Translations under genes and position numbers: made by a program
Notes under the pieces: generated by a model
The model's database searches: none
The model's input: the letters and a program-made list of their open reading frames with translations, nothing else
What the model was told of the DNA's origin: nothing
Shown here: piece by piece, positions 1-13,749 of the stretch
Numbering within the stretch: the stretch's first letter is position 1
How the letters are laid out: each line of letters begins with the position of its first letter
From: Hofstenia miamia
Lineage: Eukaryota > Xenacoelomorpha > Acoela
Reading direction: 5' to 3'
DNA: 64,000 nucleotides
Assembly: GCA_004352715.1 (NCBI GenBank)
Contig: SCFE01000016.1
Coordinates: 1,100,041 to 1,164,040 of the forward strand

Positions 1-459
1 TGATTCTGGAATTTATGTACAAGTACTCGATCAAAGGTGTATTCGGCTAAATACGGGCTAAATTCTTCGTTCGGTAAAAGTCAATTTACTTTAAATTTGG
101 TGAAAAGGCGTAAAATGTTGCTGTCATCCTCCTAATAATTCCTGACAAATGTTATAGGTCGTCGCTAAGTCAATGTCCAACTTTTTGTGCTTGATTTAAT
201 AATTTTTTAAAGTGAACGTTCTTTTTTTCAGTGTAACTGGAAAGAATTTTCCATTAATGCAATTTTTAATATTTATTTTATGTATTTTATGCAATAAATT
301 ACGAAGTCGGCGGATAATCGAGTGTGTCTTTCCTGGTTATAATATTGAAAAATTCTAACATTAATGTTAACATAAAAAACAGAATTTTAAGTCGAAAAAT
401 GAAGTCGTTGTTGATCGCAATTCTGTAATTTATTTTAGAGTTGCTAGGTCAAGGTGATC

Positions 460-502
460 ATAATATCATAGACTTCTAAATAGGAGAAGTCTATGATAAT
501 AT
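460..502. repeat. Short inverted repeat bracketed by 7-bp direct repeat
   Basis: Arms TATCATAGACTTCT (464-477) and AGAAGTCTATGATA (485-498) are perfectly complementary around a 7-nt loop. The heptamer ATAATAT occurs at both outer edges (460-466 and 496-502). The architecture matches the sites at 34532 and 57570. Confidence 0.85.
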
Positions 503-2954
503 TTTTACATAAAATGGAACACATAAAAAGAGGTATTCATATACATGTTCATGTATTATAGCGCAAGATAGACTTTTTCCAAAAAATAGTAATTTAAAGT
601 AGCAAGTCAAAAAAGCAACAAGTTAACTTTGTTAGTTACTAATTTACTAATAAAATACTACAAATAATGTATTAATAATAATACAGCACTACTACAGTTG
701 ATTTATTATAATAAATAAGGTATTTCCGTGAGAAACTGATTTAGAGTTTTAAATGAAAATCGGGCATTTTTGTATCGCGAGAAAACCTGTCGGGGACAGC
801 GGGACATAAACTGAATATCAAGACTGGCCTGGGAAAATCGGTACGTATTGTCAGCTAGTGCTAGGTAGTAATTGCATATCTAATGCTGAGATAAAACTGC
901 TTTGATTTTCTCACAATGTTTGAAGAGTTACATAAAATAATCGTGGACTTATTGTATATCTCTTCATTATACGGAACATTGAAAGGAATATTCTACCAAG
1001 AATGCAGAATTAGTACTGCAAATAAATGTTTATTTGTTAAGCAAATGTGCATTAACTGAAAAATCAATCCTCAACTGCTCAGTTTTATGAACATGAATTG
1101 CGAGAAAATAGCAAATACCTTAACTCCTGGGAGCTGAATTATAATTCTGCTGACTATCTGTGTGAATGATTAAGAATCTCCGATGTCTTACATGATGATT
1201 TCTATTTTCTATTAAAGGTGTAGAAAAAATTGAGCAATACTCATCTCATGTACAATTAAACTATGTGATTGGTCATGCGTGATCTGTCACATTTTCGAAA
1301 TCGAGGGATATTTATGCACTAATTTGCTCCCATATATTATTGAAAATGTATAATAAAAGTATATTGTTGTTCCCTAACTCTAATTCTACTAGGAACTTTT
1401 CGCAATATGTGATGGTTTCCTCAAGAATTAATGAAGATATTTAAAATCTGAAAACACTAAGATTCTCTTTTCTTGCTTTTTCGACTTTAAATCGCGAGCT
1501 CTGACTGTATTTTAGGGTGCTAATTGTTTACATGGGCAGTAGACCGACCCATTACCTGAGCATTGGGTTATGGTAAATATTTGAATGTCTCTTTGAAAAA
1601 ATTCATAATCGTATGTACTTCAGGCATGAAAATTATTTTTAGTTTAAATCTTCATCATTACGTGACCGTGCACAAATCCATAGATGTATCCATATTAAAG
1701 GATTACAACATTTCTTTAACGGACTTGGATAAAATTGTCCAAAATGTGGACAAAGCTGTTTGTTACTTTAAAGTAATGCTAGTCGAAATAGGATTAAGGA
1801 ATAAAAATGCTATTTTTCAAAAATAACTTCAAAAAGTGTTGTTCCACGGTCTTTAAGTGAACAAAAATTTGATCAAAAACTTGTAGAAATCGTTGTATAT
1901 TTCAAACAATAGTAGAAAGAAGCAATAAAATATACAAAACCAAATCTAAATTTTAATCAGTGTTATTTACACAAAATTGTAAACGCCAGTATTAAAATAG
2001 CAGTTCATTATACAATAAACTAGTTACAAATATATCAGATAATGTACTAAAAAGTGATTGTGCAAGTCGTTCGTTGATACACTGGTGCATTTAAGTGCTA
2101 TTGCAAATGCTGTCCCTATTGGGCATATCTAATCAATACATACTTGGCCTCATCATATCTAAAACTAGTAATATTTAAGTAATTGCGTATATATACAATA
2201 TACAAGCTACACTAAAATTAAAAAATGAAATCTCAAATAAATATAAATACTTTGTTGGATTAATTTGTTTATTTAATAACTTTGTTTTATCGATGTTGTT
2301 AATTTCAATGGCTTCTGCAATTTTTGTTCTTACGATGATCTTAAAATTTTTGATGTTGATATTATATTTATAACATTATATTTATAATAGTTATATAGAA
2401 TTTTCCAATCAAGTTGCACTGTAAAGGATTCTAAGCACGAAACCTCGAGCGGTTTATAATACTAATCATTGCTGTATAGCAGTAGTTTTTTGATAAGCAT
2501 TGTTAATTAGTGGGTGGATGTTTCAACTACGGCATTGTTTGTTAACCGGTAGTTTTTGAGATGAGAGTGTAATAAATAGTGGTATTTCGCGTTCACTGGA
2601 GGATAAGGCATGACACATGTCAGCGGTTGTAACGAATGTTGTCCTCTAATTGCGATTATTATTTGCCATACTTGTCCTCTAGCGCTTAATTGACAGACAT
2701 CGTCACCCTCTCAATCTACTTTCTCAATTGTTTCTATTTTTGAGATTACATCTAATACATCTCTAATTAACCAGTTTACATTTCATTTGCTATCAGCTCC
2801 CATCAACTTATCGATCTCCTTAAAATCGGTTCAACATTACTTCTGCATTGATTATAATGCCTATTCATTATCGCGCGATATGCTAACGATTTTACACTAA
2901 GAAAAGGCCATGCTAAGTTCAGATTGCAAGAAAATTAAAAACAGTCGCAATAAA

Positions 2955-3020
2955 TTTTTAAAATTGTCAATATTTTGGCATTTTTAAAATTGTCAATATT
3001 TTGGCATTTTTAAAAATGCC
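2955..3020. repeat. 26-bp tandem duplication ending in a palindrome
   Basis: A 26-bp unit is present twice without interruption (2955-2980, 2981-3006). Its right end runs into the perfect 18-bp palindrome ggcatttttaaaaatgcc at 3003-3020. This suggests replication slippage at a hairpin. Confidence 0.85.
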
Positions 3021-5875
3021 TTAGTATTCAACTCACTTATAACGTTCTTCTAAATCATCAATAGGTGTAAACATACTTTAATTCTATTTGTCTTGTTTAC
3101 TAGTTGAGAACTGAAATGCTTTTGCTGCTATCATAAAATGTAAAAATGATCACTGTTAATTTAGGCCAGGTTGTGGTGAAACATCAAATTTTTATACAAA
3201 TAATGTGTCCTAACTTTTCCATTGAATTCGCAAATTCTAAGCTTTTGCAATAAAGTTTTTGAATACTATTTAAGGCTGCAATATCTGTGAGTTGCAGATA
3301 CTGTCCAGTATTTCAATTCGAGATATTCGGCTATATATCCATATAAAACGTACTTATGAGAATATGACATTTATACATATAACCAAATAATTCTTTTATA
3401 CATACGCATACAAAATTTAATTATCTACACAAGATATATATTCATCCAAATATTCAGTTTTCATAAATATATTTATGAATTGTCAAGTTCTAAAAGACTT
3501 TAATGACTGCTGTTTTGTAATGGTTAGAAGTTTTAGTCACTGTGATGTATTTAACATTCTGTGAAATCTGGGCCTCTGACTTGCCGACGTTGTACATTGA
3601 TTCGTTGGGATAATGTATTTGGATGGTGTCGAAGACGTCGCGCTCTGTAATTGACATGAAGTCCATTATTACTGAAAGGTTTAAATCTAGCACGTTCTAG
3701 AAATCAAATTGCTTCTGGATTAACCAAACAATATAGCTTTTACTCATGCTTAAAAAGATATATAAATGCCCCATCCGCCATCCCTGCATCTAAGTCAGAT
3801 ATCAAAATGTTTACTGAGGTAGGTTATTAAGTAACAATGTGCTTATCAGCATTAATTTCAGAGCGTTGACAATGGGTAGGGGTAGAGTCAGGGGCACTCC
3901 CACCTTTCCCAGTTTGTTCATTTGCATACTTCCCTACGAAATAAAACAATTTTCGATCACATTATTGGTCATTGTTAAATCTGAGTATGCAACAAAATTA
4001 TTTTAAACGCGGTATTTCAGCATTTCAAACAATGTACTTGGGATCCCACGATTGTAAAAGTGTTCTGAACTTTTAGTGCGAAATAATTTGTACCTTAGGT
4101 AATTTTAAAAAAATCTTATCACTGTCTGCTATTTAATTATTGTTAAAAGTGAACAGTTAATAATGACATTTGGTTAATAAAGAGTGTGTATGACAAAAGG
4201 GACAATTATTCCACACGTGCAAGTATATCATTTTTACCGTTGCAGGCTTTAATTTGCAAATATTAGCCACTGTCATGTTCTATTCATTATACTGCTTTTC
4301 TTGAAGTTTCATTTTACACGACAATCAATATCAGTAGCGTTCCCGAGTTGAGTGTCACTTAGCACGTAAGATAACCTAAATAAATAGATGGTTTTTATAA
4401 AATAGAATTAAATTTTATAAGTTAAGATATTTCTATTCTCCTAAAAGAAACACAGAAGAGAAGTATTTCATAAATAAATTCTGAAATCAACCACTTACTA
4501 ATTTCGTTATATTTGTAGACAGTAAAAATTATCAAAATGTTGAAAGTTGGGAATTTGTGAAATGAAAAACCACCCGCTGCGGTCCGCACCCTTTTTGCGT
4601 CTCTGTCAACAATTCTGGTTGCGATAGAATTTTTTTATTGTTTAAAATCCCTAACAAGATGCAGAAATTGGATTTGATTTACATTCTTGTTCAGCAGCAG
4701 TAGACATTCGCCAATAAAGAGTGATGATAATTCGTCTAAAAATAGTAACGGCGTGAGTAAGAATTTTAATCTAAAATCGAGAAATCAGTGGAAATTTGTC
4801 TTGGAATGAAGTAGAATTTTTCTAATATAATTTTAGCAAATTAAATTTGAGAAGAATTGAATAAAACGCCTTATTAATATTCATTAAATTCCTATGTAAC
4901 AATGCCAGATGATAATTAAGTTATAGATTCTTGTCATGTCTTCAATCCTTAATTCAGACATGCACGACAAATAAAATACATTTCCAGACCCGCAGACTCT
5001 CTCAATCGTTTTACAACTTCTGATCAATTCAATGACACGCTGCCCGGATTTCGACCACGTTGATAGTGTCAATATTCCTTAGTATTTCTAACATCTCTGA
5101 TTGCTAAAGATTTGCTTTCATCAATGCATATTATTTCTTTAACTCATCAGGATCTGGGTTTTAAAATTAATCGAAATTATAGAAATATTTTACTCATGCT
5201 GCATTTCATGTGAGTTTAAGTTGTGGAAAATATTTTTTTATTTTAAGCACCCTCCCCATTTATATATAAAGCGTACACTATCGCAGAAGCTTGGCTGTTA
5301 AGAGTATGTTTAGCAAAATTGTACGAAAAAATATTTGAATAAAACAATGTATTGTTACCATATTGCACTTACTATATTGTGTTATACACTCTAGGATCAG
5401 TACTGATAAACGTATCCTCGTTTTCTCCTATCCGATTTGTTCACAATAATGCATTGAATGATATTTAAGAGTTTTCTTATTGCTAATAGTATATTAGACC
5501 TGTTTAATGCGAAGTACACTTGATAAATTCAGTCAAACGAAAGGATGATGTTATCACAAGAAATGGCAGGTGTTTAGATAATATATGAAATTATGCAATT
5601 ACCTATTCTCTTACAAATTATTCAGTGTTCTGTTTATTATCGACAAGGGTATATAACAATTAAAAGCATGCAATACACAAGGGAAAGTGATTCTCACTAC
5701 AATTTTTTATAGGCTCCTATCTAAGCCCCCACTCTATCACATTATGTTTATTATTGAAATCAAAATTTCGATTCGCCACATTCACCAATTTCATGATTGT
5801 AGAATGAATATTTAAATTGGCTGAGATAACTTAGGAAATATTTACATAATGGTCTAGTGCTTATAGAACCCACTT

Positions 5876-6940
5876 AACCCTATGCAGGAAAGGGTGGGTA
5901 AAACTACCCAACCCTACTTTTTTATCCATAACTCCTGGAAAAAATAATATTTTTGCTTGAAATTTGCAGATTTTTAATATTAAACATTTCTATCAAATTT
6001 TAGGGGGTGGCAATGTGTACGTCCAAAAATATGATCATTTTGTTAGAACTATCCGTCGGAAATTTTATTTTTTGTTTTTTTCAATATGTAAATGAAACAT
6101 TGTGTCACACCCATTATAGGTCTGTTGAAAATATGAATTGTTATATCAAACAAATGTTTTCTGCGTGTTATTTGAAACATCGGTGTTATTATTAGCTTTT
6201 CTGTCATTTTTCTGCTGACGTGATCAAAAATTCTGAAATCAACATGTTATAGTTCTGTCTGTCAGTTGTTTGGCCTATGTGTCTCAACAATGCTATATCC
6301 ACACATTGGAACGTTATGTACACTTTTATCAATGTCAAGACCTGCATGATTGTGTATACAGTATATATGTTGAAAATCCCTATTTTCCTAAAGAAATGCT
6401 TAAATTTAGTTACTAGAAATGGCTTCAAATTTCTTGGAGGTGATGGTCTTATGTAATTTCGGCCTATTTCTGTACAATAACCCCATAGAGACATCCCTGG
6501 GTGGATGATAACATTAGTAATTATGCAACTTCCCTCCAATTTTCAAATAAAAATATCTATTTTTGTTGATGTAACAAAAAATATTGACTCCATCACCATA
6601 ATTCGAACCTTGCACCAGGAATGAAAATTTTACGTCATCGTCTAATTGCATAACCAATGTGATGTTGTTTGCACCTATACCCGTGTGAAAACTGGGTCCG
6701 GGTCCCCCTTTTTTGAATAGGCTTAAAAGCTAGTTTACAATGCTAGAGGTCTAGTATTGTGAAGGTGAATTAGTTCCCACACAGTGTGCATTCCTTACAA
6801 TTTCAAACAGCCAATATGACCATATATGTCATATTCGCCTTGTTTATTTTCAACAATTATGCATTTAGGACTTCAAACACTATGATAAATTGCAAAACTC
6901 CCGCTCTGTATACTTTTTAGACTTAACAATTTTTTAGGTA
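5876..6940. other. No supported gene; possible one-ended piggyBac-type terminus
   Basis: TTAA at 5876-5879 is followed directly by CCCTATGCAGG, which resembles the terminal inverted repeat of many TTAA-inserting (piggyBac-type) MITEs. No inverted partner was seen downstream. A 111-codon open frame on the - strand (6204-6539) has no recognisable domain and I do not call it a gene. Confidence 0.35.
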
Positions 6941-6944
6941 TTAC

Positions 6945-7530
6945 TTATAGGCGCAGGCAATATGCAGGTACACGGGGAGCATGCCCCCTTCCAAACTGAG
7001 AAAAAAAATCAGAACAGTATTTTTTGAATGTATTGAAAACAAAGATACTTATATTTCAATGTCTATTCCATCCTCCTTTATGTCCAAAGTGTAGAGCTAA
7101 TGTCAATTTTTTCTTCCAATGAACTATTTCTTTGTGTTGTATTGAAATCTTCTGTTTATTTTCAATTAAGCATGGCCTTTACATAGTGAAATATGAAATA
7201 CTATCTAATAATCTCACAAACTTTTAAAACAATAAATACAATGTCTAATGATAAATTATTATCAGAGAAGTTCATTCTTTTCGACATCAGTAATTTTAAA
7301 AAGAAATTATTTTAGCAAAGATTAGTAATGATACAATAGTTAGAAGTAGTTTTTTTCTTAGAACATATATGAGATGTTTTAATACATCACTTAAACTTAA
7401 AATTCTACCAAAATACTTTCTAGTGAAAATTTTCCTTGGTAGGCTAGACTCGTAATAATAAAAATCCCAAACTATACGCTTTCTATTTTGTCCCCTTACC
7501 GAAGGAAAATTCTGGCTGTGCGCCTGATAT
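6945..7530. mobile_element. Possible degenerate TIR element
   Basis: The left edge reads TAGGCGCAGGCAATATG. The right edge, read in reverse complement, gives CAGGCGCACAGCCAGAATT. Both start with the AGGCGCA core that is common at the ends of some hAT-like MITEs. The similarity is short and no target-site duplication could be found, so both borders are uncertain. Confidence 0.3.
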
Positions 7531-9608
7531 TCCTGTATTTGTATTAGTGATTGCTGGAATTTTCTAGGTCCAAGCTTTCAACTAAATTTGGATTAGGCCT
7601 ATATACTTAAACTCACCAATTTTTACTTCATGGGAAATAAAGAATTTGGTATAGAATTGTAATATTCGTTCGCAATGGCGTAGATATGCTTTGTTAGAAG
7701 TATAGGATTTCACCTGATAACTATGATACAACTCCAAGCCTAACTCTAATTGGACCCTTACCAATGTTTGGAATGCCAAATTTTCCTGTCTGGCTATGTA
7801 AGATGCACTCTGTATCAGATGGGAGCACCGATTTAGAATAATTTCCAAAAAATTATTTTTAACGTCTTTGTGTTAGAAAGTGCACAATTTTTGTTAAGTT
7901 TGGCACTTGTTTGTCTCGGATTAAAACTACTTCCATGTGGTGATGACAAATATTGTGCGCTTCGGTTCGACATTAATTTTTGGTTGTGCATTCATATGTT
8001 CCTTGTTGAAATGTATTTGTATATTGAGCAAATTCAGTTTGACATTGCTTATCTTTCAAAATATTCTCTTCTGCTGACTGTTTAAAAACTCTCGAATTCA
8101 AGTTTTAAGTGCATCATTAATAATTAATTCACTTATCTATTAATAGAAGTGAATGATTTTCTTTGAGAATTTTGTTCCATAATAAACGCTTAACGGTTCG
8201 CTCTTGACTCGTTCCCTAAAAATAACCGTTTATTCTCGACTACTATTCTATTGTTAGCATAGGCAACCTTGTTGGAATAGTTGATGTCTGCCTTAATAAC
8301 TCACTAGCATGTACGGCTGTAATTGGTTTAATACTTTTGCTAAGCATTTTCAAGTGCATTCAAAACAAACACTTGTTTTTGTATATCATCTGTTAAGCCA
8401 TTTATTTTTAATTACTAAAATATGATGTAGAAGTAAGAGTGAGTTTCACATAATTAATTAAATATGCAACCTGCGGGTCGTAGTTTACGAATTTACATTG
8501 AATCTGTGATAGCTGAGACCTTTTGATATTAACTCAATTTTATTGCCACCATAAAAATAAATTTATTCCATAAAATTTGGCATTCAGTATTTGACATGCT
8601 AACTTCCAACTCCGACTTGTGAAAACTTTCAATCAACTCAATTTTTGTCTATTTCTAAGATTTTAGAATATCTTTCTGTCTGGTTTTTAGGTTTATGGAT
8701 TATCCATTGAAAATTTATTAAGTCAATGTCCTAATTTTCTATAGTATTTGGTCAATGATTTGAATTTTATTAGAAAACAGCATAAATGCAAAGAATTGCA
8801 AATTATTGTAAAATGTCAGTATGTTGGGTCAGAAATGAGTTTTGAGAAAAAGCATTTATTTTATTTGCGTTTACCTTTTGAATGCCCGAATAGCCTGGGC
8901 TGGCCTATTGAGTGGATGCGAATTGTTAATTGCCACAGATGTTACGCTGGGATTTGGTTATAATAAATTTCGCCTAATTTTCAACTCTGTCTGTAAGAAA
9001 GCATCTCATTTCTCTGAAATATATTAAAAATGGTTTTGCTAATTGATGTATTTTTAGGAAATTTCAACAGAATAATTTTGTGTAAATGTAACATTTGTCT
9101 ACAAGTGCTGTTTATCAGCCGTCATATTCGTTAAAATCAATAATCTTTCTGGCTTCCATAGTTTAAAATAATAGTATACATTTCTCTGCGTCAATTAACA
9201 TTTGATTGGCAATGAATTCATCGATTACTCTCACTAAATTTTGTTTGTTTTCTAGTTAAACGCCAGCTAATATAAGTCTAGCACAATTCTATTACTTCCT
9301 TGTTTTAAGAAATTTCGAGTCTGTAAATGACAGTTGCTATGCATACTTAGGAAGCTTGTTTTAATTACGAGAGAGCATAACATCTTCTCTTTATTATTAT
9401 TTTGAATTGGTCTTATCAATTTGTGCGTCACCGCCTATAAAAATATGCCAAGCCTAATTCCAGCCTTCTAATGAGTCAGAAATGCTTCGCCGTTGTATTA
9501 AAAATTCATAAGCCTGTTTGAAATTATAGCAAGCCTCTTAATATTTGTGGAATAGCACCGCTAATTTTTTTGAACATTGACGAAAATTTTTTATCGACGA
9601 CTTTGTAC
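7531..9608. other. AT-rich DNA, nothing recognised
   Basis: Only short open frames (under 90 codons) of low-complexity composition occur on either strand. I saw no domain motif and no clear repeat boundary. Confidence 0.55.
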
Positions 9609-9967
9609 TAGTGTTCTGTGGCCAATGCAATAAATTTTGACCTTAAATGTCAATTGGCCGTAATGCTTTAGTCGGCCGTTAGCCGTAATTTTTTTGCCGG
9701 ACTCGGCGCTTTTTACTACAACTAAGTGAAATACTACAATTTTCAATGGAACGATTAAATCATGCTCATAGTTCGAACAATTAAATAAATTGATCAAAGC
9801 GACTAAGTTCTAAAAACAAAAATAAAAATCATGGAGATAAATTGTTCATCATAATGTTCAGAAATGAATCTTAGGTGAGATTTTCGCCATAAAGCAAAGT
9901 CTTTAGCCGCAGCCGGCCGTTGGTTGCTGCTACAGCCGGCGGTCGCAACCACGGCCGTAGAACACTA
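9609..9967. mobile_element. hAT-type MITE, 359 bp
   Basis: The left end is TAGTGTTCTGTGGCC and the right end in reverse complement is TAGTGTTCTACGGCC, a 15-bp terminal inverted repeat with two mismatches. The flanks are CTTTGTAC (9601-9608) and CTTTGTAT (9968-9975), an 8-bp target-site duplication with one mismatch, as expected for hAT transposition. The interior is unusually GC-rich for this window (several GGCCG/CCGGC words) and has no coding capacity. It must have been mobilised by a transposase from elsewhere. Confidence 0.8.
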
Positions 9968-9975
9968 CTTTGTAT

Positions 9976-12489
9976 AACTGTGAGAACAACAAAGCCTTTC
10001 ACTAGGTTGCTTTCTATTAAATAATTCTTTTCGTCATCCATCAGGTTAAATGTATCATTGTATCTATCTATCTATTGGAATCTCGTAAGGTCCTTTAATG
10101 GTGTTTAAAGAGTAGATCAAGCACATATCTGTAGTAAAAAATAAACTCAGAGAATTTTACATTAAATAATTTTTGCATACCCTCGAGTCAATTTCTCCAT
10201 AAATCATAAATTTGGTAGGAAGCCTTTTCAGGCTTATCTACATTCAGTTTTATAACAAACACATTGTAAGCGATGTATTTTTGAAGAAAACCAATGTCGA
10301 ATAGTTTATAAGATAACCTGGATATTATGGAAATAACAATGCTTGGATGTCAACAATATAAATATTCCTGAGTGCAAATTTGAGTTCTGATGTTCGATTT
10401 ACATATAAGATCATATTTTGTACAGCTGACCCTAGGCAAAAAATTTCACACGTATCATTGGCTAGTGCTGACGGCTTCAGTTATTTGTACTAAGTATGTT
10501 TTTTAAGAAACGATCGCGGTATTGTTTACGGAAAATGATTTAATTTAGGTAAGGCTTTTACTAGAATTTTCCTTTCAATCAAACGGTGTTGCGCTGTAGG
10601 TTGTTTAACTCCTGTTGCTTCCTCGTGTCAATTAGAGTCTCAATTCAATTGCTCGACGTCGCTTGAACCAATTAAATTTAATGCCATGTTCTTCAAAACA
10701 AGTGAAACAAAAATTTTAAGTGTAAAGATTGCTGACTCCCTGGAAAATTACACACCGATGTATATACATTTGAGAAAGTTTTCATCACAAATTAAGTCAT
10801 GCAAATATATTCCCTTATTAATTAAACTATAAAGGTAATGACTTTTCTGTAAACATCATTTCCATTTTGAGTTGAAGCAATTTTAATTATAAGCAAATTA
10901 CAAAACTGTAATAAATAAATTTATGAAATTTCAGATTACAATTTCTAGGCAAGCTTCCTTCGAAGGTTGTTGTAAGATTCTTGGTTGAGGGGCTTAAATT
11001 TTGTTCCGTAGCATTGAAATAAACCATCGTACGGGGTCATTATTGTTAGGAATATATAATGTAATGACTAACATATATGAAACACAACTCACTGCTTCTA
11101 TTTTTAATAAACATATTAATAAACTAAATAATACACTGTGCGTTATTATTTGAAGCAGGCAATTCCATGAGGGAGAAATTGCGTTTTTCTTCTTCGTGTT
11201 TTGCATGTCTTTATTAAAATGTAAAGAATATTGTGTTGGTGGCATATTTTATGTTAGAAAAAAACATTTCGAAAGGTTGCACTTATTGTGTACTATAGGT
11301 GTGGGCGAGGGATTTCAATGTGAAATTTCACTGAATCGAAACAAATATTTAGCACCGTACTCATCAGTTTTTTAAAAAATTTGTGATGTTTATCAAGAAT
11401 AATCAACTATATTATATTTACTTTAATAGGATTTTAGTGTAATCCGACTTTTGGTAAATTTCTATCACACCACACCTTGGTTACTGCCGTGCACACTTTT
11501 AATCTGTGAACAGTTGCAGATGTTACATCCAGGTACAAATGTTGTATCCTGTCAGGGAGAGTATATGTCAACTTGTCAACCACACCCAGCTCTGATCCGA
11601 GATCGTTCACTTCCTAATCTGTGAATACATTGAAAATTGTCAACGCTAATTGTGCTTTATATCAAATCTAAGTAACATAATAAACGTTGTACTTTCGCTA
11701 GCCGTAATGATTTTTTGGTCTAATTTGCTCAGTTCTGATATCGGAGCTCCCTAGAGAACTATTAATTATTAATCGTTCGATTTGTTACAAGTTCTGTAAA
11801 TGATGCAGAGGACAATTCCAAATCTAAATAATTTAAAGAATTTTTTCAGTCAAAGAAATTTGCATTTTCATTTTCGTAAAAGTGCTGAATTGTGAATTAA
11901 TTATGAAATGGAAAGTGATGTTTCTTCTTTTAATGATACAAAAAGGCTATATCTCATTTTTGGTTGTTTTTGACGAAAAGTAGACGTTTGCTACACATCC
12001 ATGAAATTATTAAAAAATACCACTCAGAAATTTTTAGTAATTCTGAAGTTGAAAAGAACTGAATATTTGTGCTTCAGATTACTTAATAGAATCTCTAGAT
12101 AAAGTTGAAAAAACTTTTAGAATGGGAATAGTCTATAGTTGTTTTTAATTAGAAGGTGACCAGAGTTCCGATGAAAGCCGTTTAGTTCAGTTAATGAAAT
12201 TGGAGAAATTCACGTTATTTACAATATTTATTCTTAAAGAACCGTTTATGGAACTAGTGTACCAAGATCTAGGCTACCACTCTTGGTATCCAGCAACTAT
12301 TAACATATTAGATATTTTTCTAAACAGAGTACGTAGGATATTTTAAATAAAAGAATTTATTTATATATTCAATATCTGTGGATATGTTTTTCAAATTTCT
12401 ATCCTCGTTGTACCTTGTAAGCAAGGGATTCTCAACCCCTGATGTCGTGGCACGCTAATGCAACACTAAAGTATTAGAATTGGAATAAT
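9976..12489. other. AT-rich DNA, nothing recognised
   Basis: Short AT-driven open frames only. No transposon termini, RNA gene or conserved domain recognised. Confidence 0.5.
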
Positions 12490-12810
12490 GTTATTCGACA
12501 TGACCACTATTTCCTGCTTGAACTGCTTCCAATCTATTTTCTTCAACGGGCACATGCACTTTTTAACGTTCGCTAGTGTAATTTTGTTTCACTGATTCGC
12601 TGAAATATTCTTCAATTGCCTGCAAGTGGTCATTCATGTGGCTTATTTTTGATGAAAAGATGCCCCATATGCCATAGTCGATGGGGTTGAGATCCTTGTC
12701 ATTTTAATGACTAATCATTCTTCATAATGCAGTCAGTACAGTTCTTGCGGGGCCACTATTAGTTTCGTTGACATTATATGCTGGTGAAGCACTCTTCTGC
12801 AATGTTAAGT
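12490..12810 (-). pseudogene. mariner-like transposase C-terminal relic
   Basis: Read on the - strand, the region gives NDKDLNPIDYGIWGIF (about 12660-12702). This is the mariner/Tc1 signature around the last catalytic Asp, usually PDLNPLDYxxWxxL. It is preceded by a remnant like the QDSAPAY segment (about 12770-12800). It is followed near 12493-12530 by LEAVQAGNSGHVE, matching the family's usual RLxAVIxxxGGHxE ending. The three blocks are in the correct order and spacing for the C-terminal half of a mariner-family DDE/D transposase. Stop codons lie between them and the N-terminal DNA-binding part was not found, so this is a dead fragment. TIRs were not located. Confidence 0.7.
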
Positions 12811-13749
12811 CTGTTCCATTTAAAAGCCTCTGATTTCTGGATACACATTTTCGCAAGCGTCTCTCGATATTTGTTAGAAATATATATATTAGATACAGAA
12901 AAACATATAAATGTCACATTTTTACGATCACTCTATGCCGCTGCTAGTTTATAACTGAGTCAAGCAACTCACGCTTTAAAAAATATAACTTAATCGAAGT
13001 AAAATATTAAAAAATATGTATTTATGTTTATTATATACGCATGGACGGCTTTTGTAGTTTTTTATCAAAAAGCGAAGAAAATTTAAGAATGCAAAGACAC
13101 TATTTGCAAGTAAAGAAATTAATTATTTCAAAAAATTAATAACTTATCTATGACGTAGTTTATTAAAATGATTAAATGACATTCAATGAACATCCGATTT
13201 AAGAACATCAACAAGGAATTAAACACTTCTTTGCAATCAATAAGAAAATGTTTTTTAAATTTTTTAGCAAGGATACGGTCGTTCTCTACCACAATATCTG
13301 CCTTTTTATTTCTGTCACCAATTTTCACGTTCACCTCTACATTTGAACTTTTGCATTTTGTAATATTTGAATTTTAAAATAATATCGCATACATTAGCGT
13401 TAAATTTCGTCTATTCGGCGATATCCTTTAGTTCAATTCTATCATATACATTATTGTCCTAATCGAAGACAATTGATGTGATTTAAAAATTATTTTCCCA
13501 TAGCCAATAGCGTTTCGAAAGATAAGAAAGATTTGCTCTCCCTTCGATTGAACTTCTTTGGTATATAAAATATACGGCATGATTGTTTTATCACTGACAT
13601 ATGTAAAAACTTTTCGGTATAATCAACCACCTCCAACAGAAATTAACGCGGTAATGATCCAGGCAGTTGATGAATTGTAATGTTGGTTGAGGTTTTGCCA
13701 AAATTTCTATTATCCGGACGAACTTCTGTCAAATTCTGTTGTCATCATA
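12811..13749. other. AT-rich DNA, nothing recognised
   Basis: No coding or repeat signal beyond AT-rich short open frames. Two of these (13128-13334 - and 13186-13377 +) overlap on opposite strands and have no domain. Confidence 0.5.

Larger units (their letters stand above)
1..5875. other. AT-rich DNA with no supported gene
   Basis: No open frame here has a recognisable domain, and the longest are under 90 codons with AT-driven composition. Local structure includes a fold-back at 460-502 and a 26-bp tandem duplication at 2955-3006, listed separately. It may hold the missing 5' exon(s) or promoter of the VPS72 gene, but I could not identify them. Confidence 0.6.

Noticed and set aside
6204-6539. 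111-codon open frame on the - strand
   Set aside because: No domain, odd composition, no splice partners, lies in DNA with a possible MITE end. It is likely chance.
6600-6690. tRNA-like B box (GGTTCGAAT on the - strand) suggesting a tRNA or SINE
   Set aside because: No acceptor-stem or T-stem pairing could be drawn and the A box is poor.
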